Positions 24,801 through 39,800 of a stretch of 64,000 bases of DNA are shown in pieces; within the stretch, counting starts at the first letter, position 1, and every line of letters starts with the position of its first letter. Under the pieces are notes generated by a model. It worked only from the letters and a program-made list of their open reading frames with translations, was not told the DNA's origin and did not search any database. The translations under genes were made by a program, and so were the position numbers. This stretch comes from Edolisoma coerulescens (taxonomy: Eukaryota; Chordata; Aves; Passeriformes; Campephagidae). The stretch lies in NCBI GenBank assembly GCA_013397115.1, contig VWZW01000847.1, positions 105,268 to 169,267 of the forward strand, written 5' to 3'.

Positions 24801-27800
24801 TTTGGCTCTGATAGAAAAGAGGTCCAGTATTAGCACCACCAAACTCTACACTTGAATACACTGCACACTACGGAACAGGTAATTTTGCTTTATTAATTCA
24901 GTAACTTCACGGTTGCTTCAGTTCCAATCCCACAAAAAACATACAGGTGTGCAAAGCTACACACACTGCAGTGAGTGTCATTAACCTTTATCACATGTAA
25001 CATTAAGGAGACATTGCAGCGAGAGTTTTGCTGTGCAGTCAGAAGGTAGAAAGACAAAAAACTGAATGATGGCTTTTTAGTTCTGCCCACACATGAGCCA
25101 TATAATGGACAGCAAATCTCTACACCAAAAAAAACTCCATTTCCATTCATCTTATTTCTTCCTGCTTACCAGCATTGAAACCCTACACTCCAAGCCTAGG
25201 TTTTTATCATTCAGCAGCCAAACCCACACCAGGTTAGACAGGAGAAGCCTATTAAAGAGCCCTTCCAACACTGACCAACATAATCTCTAGCCATGAGTCT
25301 TGTAAGACCACTATTTTTCACACTAAAGCTGACAAGCAATCATTAACAACACTTCCTTAGCAAAAGGTACTTTTCAGCACAAGCACGTCCCCACTTCTGC
25401 AACATTCACAACGTGCAGAGTTGTTGCAAGTGGTAATTATTCTCTGCAATTACACAACACAGCATGTAGTAAATCTAACCAACTCCCAACTCATTTGAAC
25501 TGCTTGAATCAGGACTGACAAACTATTTTGAAGCTTTGTTGAATGGAACAAAACCAGAATAACTTCAGTCACAAAATACTCCAAGCTGAATTAAGAAATA
25601 CCTCAGTTTGACTCACTGAGAATGGATACTGGCTTGCCCTTGGCCCCAGAGCATCTCTTTCCACACAAAAAAGAGGCACATTTTTATTCCCATCAGACAC
25701 GTAACTCAAGAGTACTCTCTCACTGGGTTCTGAGTTCACTGTACCTTTTCCCAGTCATAAGGGTATCAACGAGCGTAGTGACTAGCTCTTGCTGATCCTG
25801 TTCACTTCCCAGTTCATATATCAGCCCAAGACCTTTTGAAGCAACATCTTGACTAAGCTCTGCAAGAGATTTTACCAAGGAAAATTCAAGATAAGCACGT
25901 AAAGAAGCAGTACACAAATTTCAAAAGCAAAGTTTGACCAAAATCAGGACGTAGCAAACACAGCTCTGTGCTGCACTTCACAGCTCTCCATTTCAGTGCA
26001 GATCTAGTCTGCCAAGACACAGACTTTGCATTCTGAAGCAGCAATTTGTTCTGAGGGCATAAACCAAATCAAGCTAGGTTACATCTTCACATAAGTATTG
26101 TAACTGCAAGTTTTAGAACAGCAAGAAGAGTTCCAAGAGCCATAAATATTCTGACATGCTAGTGGCACCTGAAATCATTCATGGTAATACTCTCTTCAGC
26201 TTCAGCGAGCTTTGCATAGGCTGCTGGACGCCACTCTTTCCACTAGCTGCCATGGGTAGTGCTGTAAGCCAAAATGTGCTAGCTTGCAGAGATCTCAAGA
26301 GTTCCTGTTCATGCAGAACTCTGCGATATACATCCTGATGCCCAAAACAGAGCAGAAGCAACACCACTTCTGTTACTACAGTCTGAAGGGGCAAATGCAG
26401 TGTGCTTTTTAGCAAAACACACAAAAAGCCGTGCTTCTTATCTCTGCATGAGATGCCTAGAAATCATTCCTATTAATGTAAGAAATAGGAAGTTTCCACA
26501 GTCTTTTAATGCTGACTGACAAAGCATAGTTGACTTTCTGCCTGTTCCAAGATTCCCTCCAGTCTGATGGATGCCCACCAAAACATGCAACTCTTTAAGA
26601 TACAATAGTACTCACCATCACTATCTGACAGAATTGAAACAAATGCACTCTGAATATCCTTGAGATGAGACTGTAAGATGAGAAAAAAAGATATTATTTT
26701 GGATCCTTTGTTTGGTCTCCAGGCAAGTCTCTTAACAGATAAACAGAGGCTACTATATCAATGGAGTTGCCTATTTGAGCTACACCTATAACAAGAACTG
26801 CCCTTCTTTCCAAACACACAAGTAGCAGCCTGACTTTTATTCGCAGGAGATAACAGTTAATTGTCCAGCCCACCACATACATATTTCATGCCATTAGTAA
26901 GCCACATATTTTATTTTCCTTGTTTAATACAAGGCAGCAATGCATCATAAACGTGGCTTGCAGCCAGATGGGGCCTTCTTCATCCTCGAACTGGTGAGTT
27001 TTACCACCTCCCTACGAGGTCCACTGTTTAGATGAGTGCAGTATGTGGCAATGTTTTATATGTAACAGCTTATATTTGCAAAGCAGCTTGTCACAAAGCT
27101 CTTTATCAATACTGGGAGAGCATAAAATGGTTACTTGGTGCCATCACAGTCCATAGTACCTCTATGCAGATAGAGGACATTTTGGTTAAGAATGTTTTAT
27201 TTAGTCCTTGTATAGGACTTTTCATATTTTCTCATTACAGACAAGCACTTTAAATATAAGGTTCCTAAAGTTCCATAACTGCTCCTAGTTACCAAAATTG
27301 TGACAAACACCATGAAACAAATGAGTTCAGTTCTCCTCCTTCTTCCCCTCCTAGACCTCTCTTAAGTATTTTCCAAATATAAATCCTAAACACTATACAA
27401 ATACCAATCTCATCTTCGCAAGGGAAGATGTGCTGCTACTGCATGTTACAAAAGCTATTTACACTGAGCTTACTCTGACTTGGATGCAAGTCACGTGTTT
27501 ACGAAGGTGACAAATACTACTGTTCATCTGCCAGATAGTCTGTTCCTCTAGAAACAAAAGATAGGCCATGTCTCAAAAAGCCCTCAGTAAGGACTGCACC
27601 AGCATGGGGAGAAAAGAGGCAATAGAAGTGAAGGGGAAGGATGGGACAGAAACAAGGTGAGAAGCAAAAATAGGGGCAAGGAGCCAGTGCTAGGAAAAGG
27701 CGTATTTCTTACCTTAATTGCTTTGTGGGTGCTCAGCTTCTTCACCAATGACAGAAGCCAGATGCAAGCTGCCTGCCTAACATGTGGGTTGGGACTAATG

Positions 27801-30800
27801 ATGTGCTTATTCAAAATCAGGTCTAGGACCCAGGGAACCACGTCATTCACTTTCAAATCTATATGAAAAAAATAAAAGTGGAGGGGAGGAGATTTGAGAA
27901 TCGTCCACACCCATTTTAATGTCAAAATAATGAAAAAACTAATAAACCCAAAAGTACTCAGGTGACATCTTAGTCTCTTCTTATTTAGGAAGTCACTGGA
28001 GTCACTGGAAAAGTAATAATAGTAGAATAAATAACAGAAATACAGAATCCTAACCCTTCATGAACATGTTCCAGAGCCTCTGGCCAAGAAGAGGTACCAT
28101 TCACATTGCCTAAGACTCATGGCATTACTTTTTTTTTTTGTTAGGACTCAAAGTTTCTGGAGCAATGGCAAGTTTTAGTTTCTACCACATGCTCACTGGA
28201 GCGTACACTAGACATCTAAGACCACTCTCAGAAAATTAAAATGCGTTTGCAGGTCTGAGGCTGATATTTACAGTTGCCTGATTTGAAGCTAGCATTTTGT
28301 CACACTTGTATTTCAATGGGTAAGAATCTTAGTCCTTAAATAGAATTTCTGCATTTACTGCATGTAAATTTCACTTAATTGCATCATTTGAAGTCGTTGC
28401 AAAACACTTGAAATTTGATTTTATAACCCTATTTTCTTGTTCAGGCTTCAAAATGGTATTTTAAAAGATTTGTGTATTAAAGCCCGAAACTAACTGAACA
28501 TGGCAAACAAAAAAGAAAGAAGAACCCAAATACGGAGTCAAGTGGCAATGAATTTTGTTAGAAGCTATTTAAACAGGCCATGAAATAAATTCTTCTGCCC
28601 TCTGAGCAGATGGATGCGAAGAGGTAAAACAACCTGTATAAAACCACAAACATAAAACCTCTCTTGCGTGTACTGTTACAAATCAAACACCACAGAAACG
28701 AAGCTATGGAGCCCGGGTGTTAGTCCAGACATTTCCCAACCCAGCCCCTACATTATAGGAAGGCCAACCTGAAGGAGGGATGTATTCCTCCTCTGTGACT
28801 GTCCATGCATCTCGTGCAGCCACCGAGCTGGTTCCAACAGCAGCACTGGTAATAGCTTCACCAACAGTGAACTGCAGCTCTATCTGTTTAGCCTGAAAAA
28901 CACATCAGAGCATCACTGACAGTACTAACTAAACACCACAAAACCACAGTCTGTTTCCCGGTCCCAATGTTCAGCACCCATTTACAGTAAGATCACTCTT
29001 CTGGTGAGCTTCTGAAACTATGTGGTACCTCAGACCCACTGAAGTTGATGGAAAATGAGGCAATGCCAAACTGTCTGAATTGAATGATAAAACCTAAAAT
29101 TTCCACTTTTTTAAAAGCATACCTTTGACAAAGTATTCACTAGTCTCTGCAGAAATTCAGCTTGGTGAAAAGAAAGAATTTGATAGACAGAAGGAAAATA
29201 AAACCAAGTTAAAATGATGCTGATAGTGATTAGTGAAAACTACTATGGCTTTACTATATATGTAGTATTGAAAGAGTTTCTTGTAATTCCATCCAGAAGT
29301 TGATCTCTTAAAAGATGAAGAAATCTGTTTTTCACATTAAAAGAATTCAGATGGTACTTGTTTTGCTTCACTGTCCTCTTTACACTATTCTCTGAACCTT
29401 CAGGAACAGGATATACCACTTTCTTGTCATTATTTACGATGAATTTTATGTTGTAAGAACTGGTTTCCACAACTGATGAGTATCTTCTAGATTGCTTTCC
29501 TTATGCTCTAGAAGCACAAAATGCTCAGGCACTGGGTGAATTAAGCCCTTAGCTTCCTGCAATCTAAGATAAATGGGTTTTTTCAAGTACACCTTTTATA
29601 AAAGAAGTTGTAATGTCCCCATGCAGTTACAGGAGAAAAACACTGCACTCAGAAACATCTTTAGATGTTTGGGTACACAGTATTCTCAGTATTCTTAGCA
29701 CTCTAAGTACAGCGATAGGACAAGTGGTTAATAGCTCCAAACTGAGAGTAGGTTTCAATGAACTATTAGGAAGAAATTCTTTACTGTGAAGATGGTGAGG
29801 CACTGGAAGATGTCACACACAGATGCCCCAACCCTGGCAATGTTCCAAGGTGAGACTGGATGGGGCTCTGAGCAACTTGGTCTAGTGTGAAGTGTCCCTG
29901 CCCACAGCAGAGGGGTTGGAACTATATCATCTTTAAGGTCCCTTTCAAACCAAACCATTCTATAATTCTATATTTCTTGCTTGTTTGATCACATCAGACT
30001 GGAGGACTCGGCAAAGCATGCCTGATACTCAACAGCCACTTCTACAATGCAGAGTCCTATGTCAGTATCAGCAAGGAAGAAAGGTAAAACAAGCTGTAAA
30101 TGCAGAAGACTAAAAAAGCTCCTTTTATTTAATTTTGGTATCTGGCATATTGCAGTATACACAGAAGCTCTGAGGTACTGTGAAAGAATGCAGTGCACTG
30201 AAATGATGCATTTAGATTGACAAGAGATACAAATACTCCTGTAAGCTTCTAATTCAAGTGAGTTGTATTAGCTGATGTAGTTCAGATAAGTGTATTTATG
30301 TTACCTACTGTCAGGGTACCTTTGAAGCCCAAAGTACAGGCCTAAGGCTTCACTAATATAAGCTCTGGAGAATTTATACATATAGTGTGCAAAAAAAAAA
30401 ATCCATAAGCCTCCTGGAGGGCAAAGAGTATTTGTCTCAGACTGAGGCAGAGACCTGGACTAGCAAGTTTTTGTGGCATAAACCATTTTACCAGCCCTAA
30501 GTCTACCGCTGCTCTCTGTTTCAAGGCAGTTTTAAAAAACCCAGAGGCACCATTACAAAAAGACAACTCCCTTTGTAAACCTGGCTCTAGAGTACATAAA
30601 AAGTATCCAAAGAGAAATACTCACTGTAGTATAAAGGATAATATACTGATAGTGTCTCACCTCCACAGAATCCATTAAACCCTGCAGCAGTAGCTTCTGG
30701 TGGGGAAAATCTTCATCTCCCACTGGGAAGTAACCTAGCGTTTGTATTGCTCGTTCCTTCATCTTAAATACAAACAAAAAATAACACCATCAGATAACCT

Positions 30801-33800
30801 TCCTGTAAGTCCAGAAGACGCACTTTAGACCCACGATTTCTCACCCTCACTGAAGTTTCACTCAAGGTATCAGAAGTACATGCAAGCGGCTTATTAGATC
30901 AATCAGTGCACCTCTTTTCCAAAGCAGATCAGAACAAATGTCCTGTTACCTTTGAGGATTATTTGCAGGTAAAAGAAGATACTCCTATTTTTCTTAAATT
31001 AAAATTAAGACCATTCATATTTTCATCCCTTAAGCCCCTACTTATGAGTATAGAAAGCACAAGTGATCATTGCTAGACAATATTGGAAAGACCTTGACCC
31101 TAACCAACTCACTAAAGCCAATAAAAAGCCTAATTCCTTTAAAAAACGAGGCTGAGTTTGGCAGATAATATATATACCTAACGAGCATTCAAGAAATGAA
31201 CAGGAATCATAACAACACTACAAAAATCTTGCCTTATTTGTTTCCTTGCTGGAAGGGATTTTGGCCAGTAAGTTTTCAACAAGCTGCAGCTTTGTAAATC
31301 CTGTTCCTTCATCGGGAATCGGCAAAGGGCCGTTCCTGCCAATCTCCCCAAGAGCCGTACAAGCACCCACCACAAGGAACGGAGAGGTGCTGTCCAGAAA
31401 AGAACCTACAGGAAAAAGCAAACCAGGACGACTCAAATCTTGTATCATTATTATTATTATTATTATTATTGTTATTGTTATTATTGTTATTGTTATTTAG
31501 CAGTGGACAGACACTTGTATTTTACCCATGCAAGTAGCAAAGTATTTATCTCCTCTACAGCTGGTAGGAAGCATTAAGCTAGAAAAAAATCAAAGTGAAA
31601 GGAGACACTGAGAGGAATCTAGGCAACAACACCACTCCTGATTGTGCTGTGTTGGTCTGTATGCTACAAAGTCCACCTAGGTTTTGTTGAAATGTCCATA
31701 CATCTTATCAGGTTACATTCTTACAGGCTGTAAATTCTATCACAAAAATTGAACTCAAGAGTGTACTATCTATGGGCTGAGTATCTCAGAAAAATCCTCA
31801 GCCTGGGGTGCATTAAAAAAACCAACTGTTACATGCAGCAAAGTCTTACAGGAAGTTACCTATTGTCTCTGTTGTCGACTTTATAAGCTGTTCTTGTTCC
31901 GGCATGACTGCAGTGTTTGGTTGTTCGATGTCATGTAGCTCCATTGTTCTGATTTTCCCTTTGGCCAAGTACCTTCCTACTGTAAATCCCAAAGCCAACA
32001 AGGATCCATGTTGGACCTCCGGGCTCTACAGACAACACCAATAGTGTAAAAAATCTCATTTTCAAAGTAACACTTTGCACAAAGCACTGATTTAAAAACA
32101 CATATGGATGGACAAGCCAGATCAGAAGGCACCCTGAAGAACGCAGAGCTCTAACACATAATAAAACAACAGAGAGTTTGATATTGTTAGTGGTCTCTGA
32201 TGAATGGAGTTCTTTAACATTAATTAACAAAACTTAAAAAGAGATTTAGGAGGACAGATCAAGAATTTAGCACCAGCACTCACATTCCTAAAGCTACCCT
32301 TTGGGAGCTAGACGTGAAAAAAAAAAACCAAAACAAACCACACTCTACTTAAAAACTGGACATACTCAGACTAAGGGGACAAAATGTACTCTTTGGTAAA
32401 AAGCAGTAGAGGGGAATTGCTCGAGATTTGCATTGCTAAGAATGAGAACACACCTGGCCTATGCTGAAGGCAATGCCTCTATAGTCTGGCAGGCCACAAA
32501 TGGTGGAACCTAATTAATACAATTAAATGTCAAGAACACCACATTCTCCAATGCTGATTTGGTGCTGGAACTATTTAATGACCGTGTTTATTTCTACACA
32601 TGAATTCTAGCAAAAGGATTTTGTGGAGAAACAAGGCTGTGAGACTCAAATGCTACCTAACTGAAAAAAAAAACAAAAACAAAGGGAAGGGTGCAGGGGC
32701 TTAAGCTTGGATTAGTTCCTATCTCTTGTTTTTTAACACTACAAAAAGTTGCACCAGTGCAATTGTGCTGCCGGAATGGGATCCTCAACCTAGCTTGGCC
32801 CCCAGGGACCATTCTTTGACATTGTCTCACTGCAGCAAAGCCAACCGAAGATGGGTCCTTTCCCCATCTCCACTTTAGCTATCCATTCATATTGCAGTCC
32901 TTACTGAGACAGTAGGATCACCACCACCCCTAGCTGTCCCAAATTCAAGTGGTTTTGTACAGTAGAAGCAAGTCAGAGCTCTTACTGACTCACACTCACA
33001 AAGGCATGGGAACGCCCTGCTTTTGTTTCCTTTCACAGTTCACACTCATGTGTGGGGCTGAAAGCAGCAGTGGTGGGTTGGGACCCATCTGTACTGGCTT
33101 CGTATGTGCAGGAGATGTGCCCTACACAAAACTGAGCAATGACATGGCTTTGGCTCACAGGCAGAGCTTTCAAAGATTCAAAATAAATCATGTTTGTTAA
33201 CTACAACACAAAGCAATCAGCACTTCCTGTCAGCCTGTTACCTGCAATGTAAAATGGTAGCCCTTTAAGTCCTTCAGAGAGACTGATACAAAACCATTTT
33301 GGGGAAACAGAACCCAGAAATGCTACTCCTTTCCCTCCCTCGCAGGATTCAAGACACACTAGCACAGAAACCTGACAAATTTGTTTTCAGGACTCCTTTC
33401 CCATGCTTGCAGGGGCAAAATGGAGAAATAAGGATAAGGGGAGGTGAAAGGAACTGCTGGAGGAGGGAAGGCAGGCAAACCCATCATGTAAAGACACAGT
33501 GGAGGGCTGCTGAGCAGTCCATGTGGGGTGAGAGGGAAGAAGGCACAGCCCTCACACAGCACAAGACCCTGAGCTGTTGAGGATCCAGGAGGCGACTATG
33601 GTTCAGGAGGGGATGAGCTGAACACTTAACAAGTTAAAAATTTTCTCAATTCTGTGGGTATCTGTGGATGCTCAAGAATAAGTGACTGGTAAACAGTGTG
33701 AGGTACGTAGTGTGATCCATTACCACTCAATGGGATGTGGCTACTTAGCTGGCTAAAACTAGTTAAATACATGATGGTGCTTTGCTTGGGACACATCTCC

Positions 33801-36800
33801 AGGAAATCCTCCTACTGACCTTAACACCAGCTTGAGGGATTAATTTATTTAAAGATCAGTTGCACTCACCTAAAACAAAAATCCCTTCTTACCATGCAAC
33901 TGGAAGTCAGTTAATTTTACACCCAGATTAAGGTTAATACATCCTGGACACATGGTGAGGTTCAAATATCCTATCAGTTACATGACATGAGAAAAAATAA
34001 GAAGCAGAAAAAGGAGGTAGTTACATGGTTGTCTTTTGTCATCTTGATCAGCTGCTCCAAGGATGCCCTAAGCTCATCTCCAGACATGGTAGACAGCACT
34101 ACAGAATAAAACAGGGCTGCGAGCTCACGCATTTCCTCTTTGTTAGTGTTCATCAGGTTCTACAGGAGTTTAAAAAAAACCAAACCATGAAATATGGAAG
34201 CAGCTTCTTATCCACTCTGTTCATAAATATACATTTATATGATAATATACATAAATATACAGCTTCAATATACAAAGATAATTCTCATGGAGATACATAA
34301 ATAGTTCTTAACTCAGAAACCACTCTTTAAACCAACATTTAGTATCAATTATCACTTAGTACCAATTATCACTTAGTAAGAAACAAAGCCCTCAATTCAA
34401 CAAAGCATTCACTTTACATATTGGAGGAAGAAGGCCATTAGCAACAAGAGGGCCACCCACCAGTTCTGCATCAAAACATGCCGATCAAATTCCTGGACAA
34501 ATTTCGTCTTCAGCTAAGAGCTTCCAGGTTTTGCATGCATACTATGCTACAAAACCCCACACCCTAAACCACTATTTTTTCTGAGCAGCTGGAGGCTTCC
34601 ATACCCTCCTTATTGATCAAGTGGAAAAAAAAACCCTCAAGAGGGTTAATCGTTTAAATCCAACCATGACAAAAAAAAAAGTGTCCAGAAAATTACAGTT
34701 CTCAAAGCAAAATTATCCACTTTGTATCTGAGATCTTGTATTGTCTAAATAAATTATTAAAAAGTTGAATTTTGGAAGCCTCAGGTAATTTGTTACAATA
34801 TAATCTTATCTCCACCAGTAATTTGATGTATAATGCAACACACTCTCATGAAAAATTCATACCCAAATCTTTGAATGTCTTGGGCCACCACAAAGACACC
34901 GAAATGAGCCAAGCAAACAAACAAGAAATTATCTGTCAGGCCCATGAAATGTAATGTTAACTTCAACTCCAACCTAACATCAGATCACATATCTGACTTC
35001 TAACAGACCCTTCAACCTGGCAAAGCAAGAACACATGAAATATGATATACAACAGTATTTCTGAAACTCAGTATTATCAGTAACCACCCCTAGAAGCTTA
35101 ATTCTGCAAATGGACACCAGGCCAAAGACAAAGAAGGGTTTTCTACAAATGATGAGGAATACTGAAAAGGGGAATGTTTTTAAGTACTCTCCTGTGTGAT
35201 TCATACCTGCACGTAAATGAGAAGTGATAACCTGCATACAGTGCAACGCAGCACAGATATCGTCAGGAGCAACTATTAGAACACATTCTAGTGTTTTTTA
35301 ACCTTGACCAAGTATTTGTTTCTGCCAGATTGCCCCAGTGAAAGTAATGGCAACCTGTAAGACTTACAAAAATCACAGATGTTTAAAGCAAATCATGAAA
35401 AAGCAGGGAGTTGCCTGAGAAAAGAATCTAGGGAAACAGAATTTTATTTGGCTTATTCCCAAATAGACTACAGTGTATGGGATTTTTTTGTCTGGGGCTA
35501 ATAAATAGACAAAAAGACATCTCCTCTTAACCCATGCGGTTCAGAGGCCACAGAAAGGCCTCTAAAACAACTAGGGATGTAATTAATCTCATCTTCTAAG
35601 AAGTCATTCAGATCTTCTCACTGAAACATTTACACTGCTCAACCATTTCTTCAAAAATGTGCAGAATTTTGTCTTCATTTTTCTTTTGCAGAGAAAAAAA
35701 ATGGATGACTATACCCACAGGATAGATGACAGACTACCTAGAACATGTAAGTCAATGAACAAAATTAGTAATACAAAAGAACCAAAAAATAATTTCCTCC
35801 ATCCTGGTACATATAACATTTCATGAGGTGTTGACTATGAGTAGAGATACCAATTTCAAATCAAATGCATGCTTGGAAATAATAGTCTGCTTCACCATGG
35901 GAAATGTGCCAGATTTTGCTAATGCCAAATCCCATCCACCCCCACAAAAAACAGCAAAAAAAAAAAAGGTTTTCACAATACCTTAATCCAATCAATTTTG
36001 TCTACAAATCTGGTAGCTAGCTTTTCTGGATATACTGAAACAACTTCTAGAAGACAATACATGACTGGCAAACCTAAACAATAATTAAAGAACCAGGTTA
36101 TAAAACAACTCCAGTATTTACAACAATGTAACATTCAGCACTAAAAAGAGGTAAATAAGTGTCAGGCATTTATTTGTAATTCACTAGAAATAACAAACAA
36201 TACAGAACAATAGGGTATAGTACTTAGATATATTAGGAAAACTAATAAAAGCAAACACTCTGGTAGCAATTTGTTCAAAATGCATTCAAATGTTTTAGAT
36301 TACACTTGTAGCAGATACGCTATTATCAGAGTGAGGAAGACACAGCATTCACTGGTGAAGAAGCTGTTACATACAATGGCTTCACAATTTTACACTATTA
36401 TGTCAACAGATGGTGCAATTTTACAGCCCTGCTTTCTCCCACCTACAAAATAGCACAGAAGAAAACAAGTTTACACTAAATAGTATATAGTCTGTGTTTC
36501 AACTCTGTGATTGCTGAAGCTGAGTTCAAGGCACAGGACAACTCATTTCTAGTAAGAGAAGACATTTATTTCTTCAGGATACTGCTGCACACAGCTTCTT
36601 ACCTCCAACACCAGCTAAGAGCTGCTGAAGAAGGCCGATATATATATGCACAGGGTTGGTTTCTGCACTTTTTGAAGAGGAGGAGGAGGAGGAGGAAGAA
36701 GAGAAAGATATGTGGTTGCCAGACATGAGGTTTCTTATGTAACGTCCAATGGCTGGAGCATGATCCTGCATATCTGCCAAGCTCTGCGAGGCTGGCACCA

Positions 36801-39800
36801 CACCAGCACTGTGAGCAAGACACATCCGCAGATAGAGAACTATCTAAGTAGAGAAGATAAAAACACATGATCTTGAGTGAAAAACCATGCAGGAGACAAA
36901 AGAGCAGAGAATATGCTGTATTCAATGTAACCAAACCTGGATAGTTTGTTCTTTAATCAAATATAGACAGAAGAGATAGTATCAAGACAGGAACAAATAT
37001 AAAGTATAACAAATCTTAGGACCACTTTCTGCAATACGCCTGTGTAAGCGGACAACCCTACATCACTCTCTAAAGATTAAATCATATGCAGACTTCTGGT
37101 TTATCATCAGCTGATGCAATTCCTTGCAGACAGTTCAGCCTGTACCCTATACCAATTTAGCATGTGTACAAATGCAACTCAACACATTACTAATACAGAT
37201 CTTGCTTCCCATATCAGTTTGTCTCTACAGATCACTGAAGCCCAGGATTCTGTTAGAAAAAGAGCCCCAAGAAGCATAACGGGACCTCTGCACAGGACTG
37301 CCTGTCTAATATCTAATGTTATTCCATTAGATATGCTGCAGAAAGCAGTGGAGCAACCCTCTCATGAACATTCCTCCCAGCCCCCCTATGAAAATCCTGT
37401 TCAGACTACCGTTTAAGGACAAAGGATGGAGAGTTAATCCCAACATCTATTTCAAAGAATTTTAGAATGTAGGGTGACTTATGGTAGCTGTTAGCTTCTT
37501 ACGCTGTCCTCTAGATAAATAATGGTACACATATCTGAGGAAGTAAAACCAGACAATTACCTCTCCAAATGTGGCAGGATTAAAAGGCAACGCTGCAGTT
37601 CCAGTCATATATTTAGCTGGGGTTTTCATTCGGTGAGAGGCCTAAACAACGGAGTATATTAAGAGTGGAACATTCAGACTCATAACAGCAGAGATGTTGG
37701 AAAGGTCAGTAAAATTTTGCTGATATGACTGTGTTAATCCTCCTCTTAGCAACTGAAAATGTGTAACAGCTCCGTAACAAAAAGGGCACAGTGCACTCGT
37801 TAACAGGCAGGTCGATCTATTTTATATCCCTATCAATTCAGAAATTGGAAACTCTGAATGCATGAGACGGAATAGCAGGGGAGGCTGAAGGAGTACAACA
37901 TTCTTTCTTCCTTTCAGGAAACAAAGAAGCACTTTGGAATTTAAAAGTAAAGTACCTCATAAACTTCCAAACTCTGAGGCTCCCCCCACGACAGGCAGCC
38001 AGAAAGCTTTAAAATGGCAGGTCTGCCTGGAGAGGCTGCAGAACACCCAGGCTTCCCCAGTCCTGGGAGGTGGGTGCCCTGGGCTGTGCCAGCCAAGCCT
38101 GGGGAGTCTCTCAGACTGAGAGAGACTCACAGGGAATCTCTCTACCTGCTATATGGAAGGCTGCAGCAGCAACTGAGCAATTCCTTTCCATGTAAATGTT
38201 AGCTCTGACAAGCAGGAATATGACAGCAGAAAAACATCCAAATAGGAGGTTTTAAGTGACACCCACTGCAAATGTTGCAGAAAAGCAATATGTATATATT
38301 AAATAGGCAACATGCACATCAGTGGTAGGGCTTGATTCAGTCAGGCACCCTTGTATTTGAGTAAACACACAAGGCAGATGCAGAAAACAACAGATCCTCA
38401 CTCCCCTCAACACACCGTGATCTTTTGCAACACTAATTTCAATGACATCCAGAATTATTAAAGAAAACCTGATTTAGTGAACAGACAGTGACTCCCTTGA
38501 GGAATGGTTTCCCAGCCAAAGCCAGCAGATTGGTCCTACTCTTTCACATACATTTTTCTTCCAGAAGGAGAGAAGGATCATGCTAAATCATGCAGTCATT
38601 TTTCGTCTCAGCCAGCTGTGCCAAGCCATGCCAAGATTATCAAACAACTCCTAAAGTCACAGATTATTAATAGTATGTGAAAAATCTCACTTTGACATAA
38701 CTAAACAAATAAATGTACCTCCAGGATTTTTAAATATACCTTCAGGGCATGTAAAGAAGATCTGAAAAGTGCTCAAAAAAAATTTTAATTCCCCCATGAT
38801 TGAGGGACTCTTACTTTTCTCAGCAGTGATTAAACTACACTGATCCATAATTATTTACTGACATTACAAATGTTAAGGAAAATTTTAAAATTAACTGCAA
38901 GGGAATGGCATTTAAGAGTGTTATCTAAAACTCAATCTTGGTTTCTTAATTTTTTTGTATCTATTTAAATAGCCAGGATTCTGGAAAAAAAGCAAGTTTT
39001 CTCATAGAACTTCAAATACTTCAGAGTATTAGTAGAGTACAACACCATCAGAGCACACATTTCACAAGAAATCTCTCAGGTGTAAGAGTTCTGCTATCAC
39101 AGATCTCTTGCAAAATCACATATGCATCAACATTACATACTCCTGACATTTTTTTTAAAAGCAGGCTATCACAGGAAAAAATACTGTCAGTGACTCTCCA
39201 CATCTCCTTTACTGCTTATAAGCCTAGTATAGCTACTATACACAGAAGTGTGTAACACAGACTATATTTTAGCACTTCTCCAGATGAGTTCTCAGGGCCA
39301 ACAGTTGTGAGTAAACTGAGTGGCACAGTTTTCGGCATATCATTCCACTAAACTCGTGAAAGGCTATTTACATGGCCATGATTCCAAAAATTGCAATGAA
39401 GATGAAAAATTAAGCCTTTAAGTCAACAAATCAGACTTCTTCACTTGTTCTAGTATCTCCTTTTCTAGCCTAGGATTTTTATGTACATTACTGTTCACTG
39501 GGCCAAATAAAAAGTAGTCTTCTTGCACCTTCAGGAACTGTGTTTGTGAAACCTGCTGGATTATAAGCCTTGAAAACTGGATTCCTCATTCCACATACCA
39601 TCTGCACAAATTGCAAAAAAGCAAAACATTCCCTTTGTTAAAAGATCTGCCTTGCTACTTAACACTTGGATCTCTTGCAATTACTGCCAGCAGAAAGTGA
39701 TGACAAGTGGTAATCTCGGCAATGAAATACTATGTGTGGTCCTCACTGTGATTTTCACTAACTTTATGTCTTGGGACAGCTGTGGGAAACATACATACGG

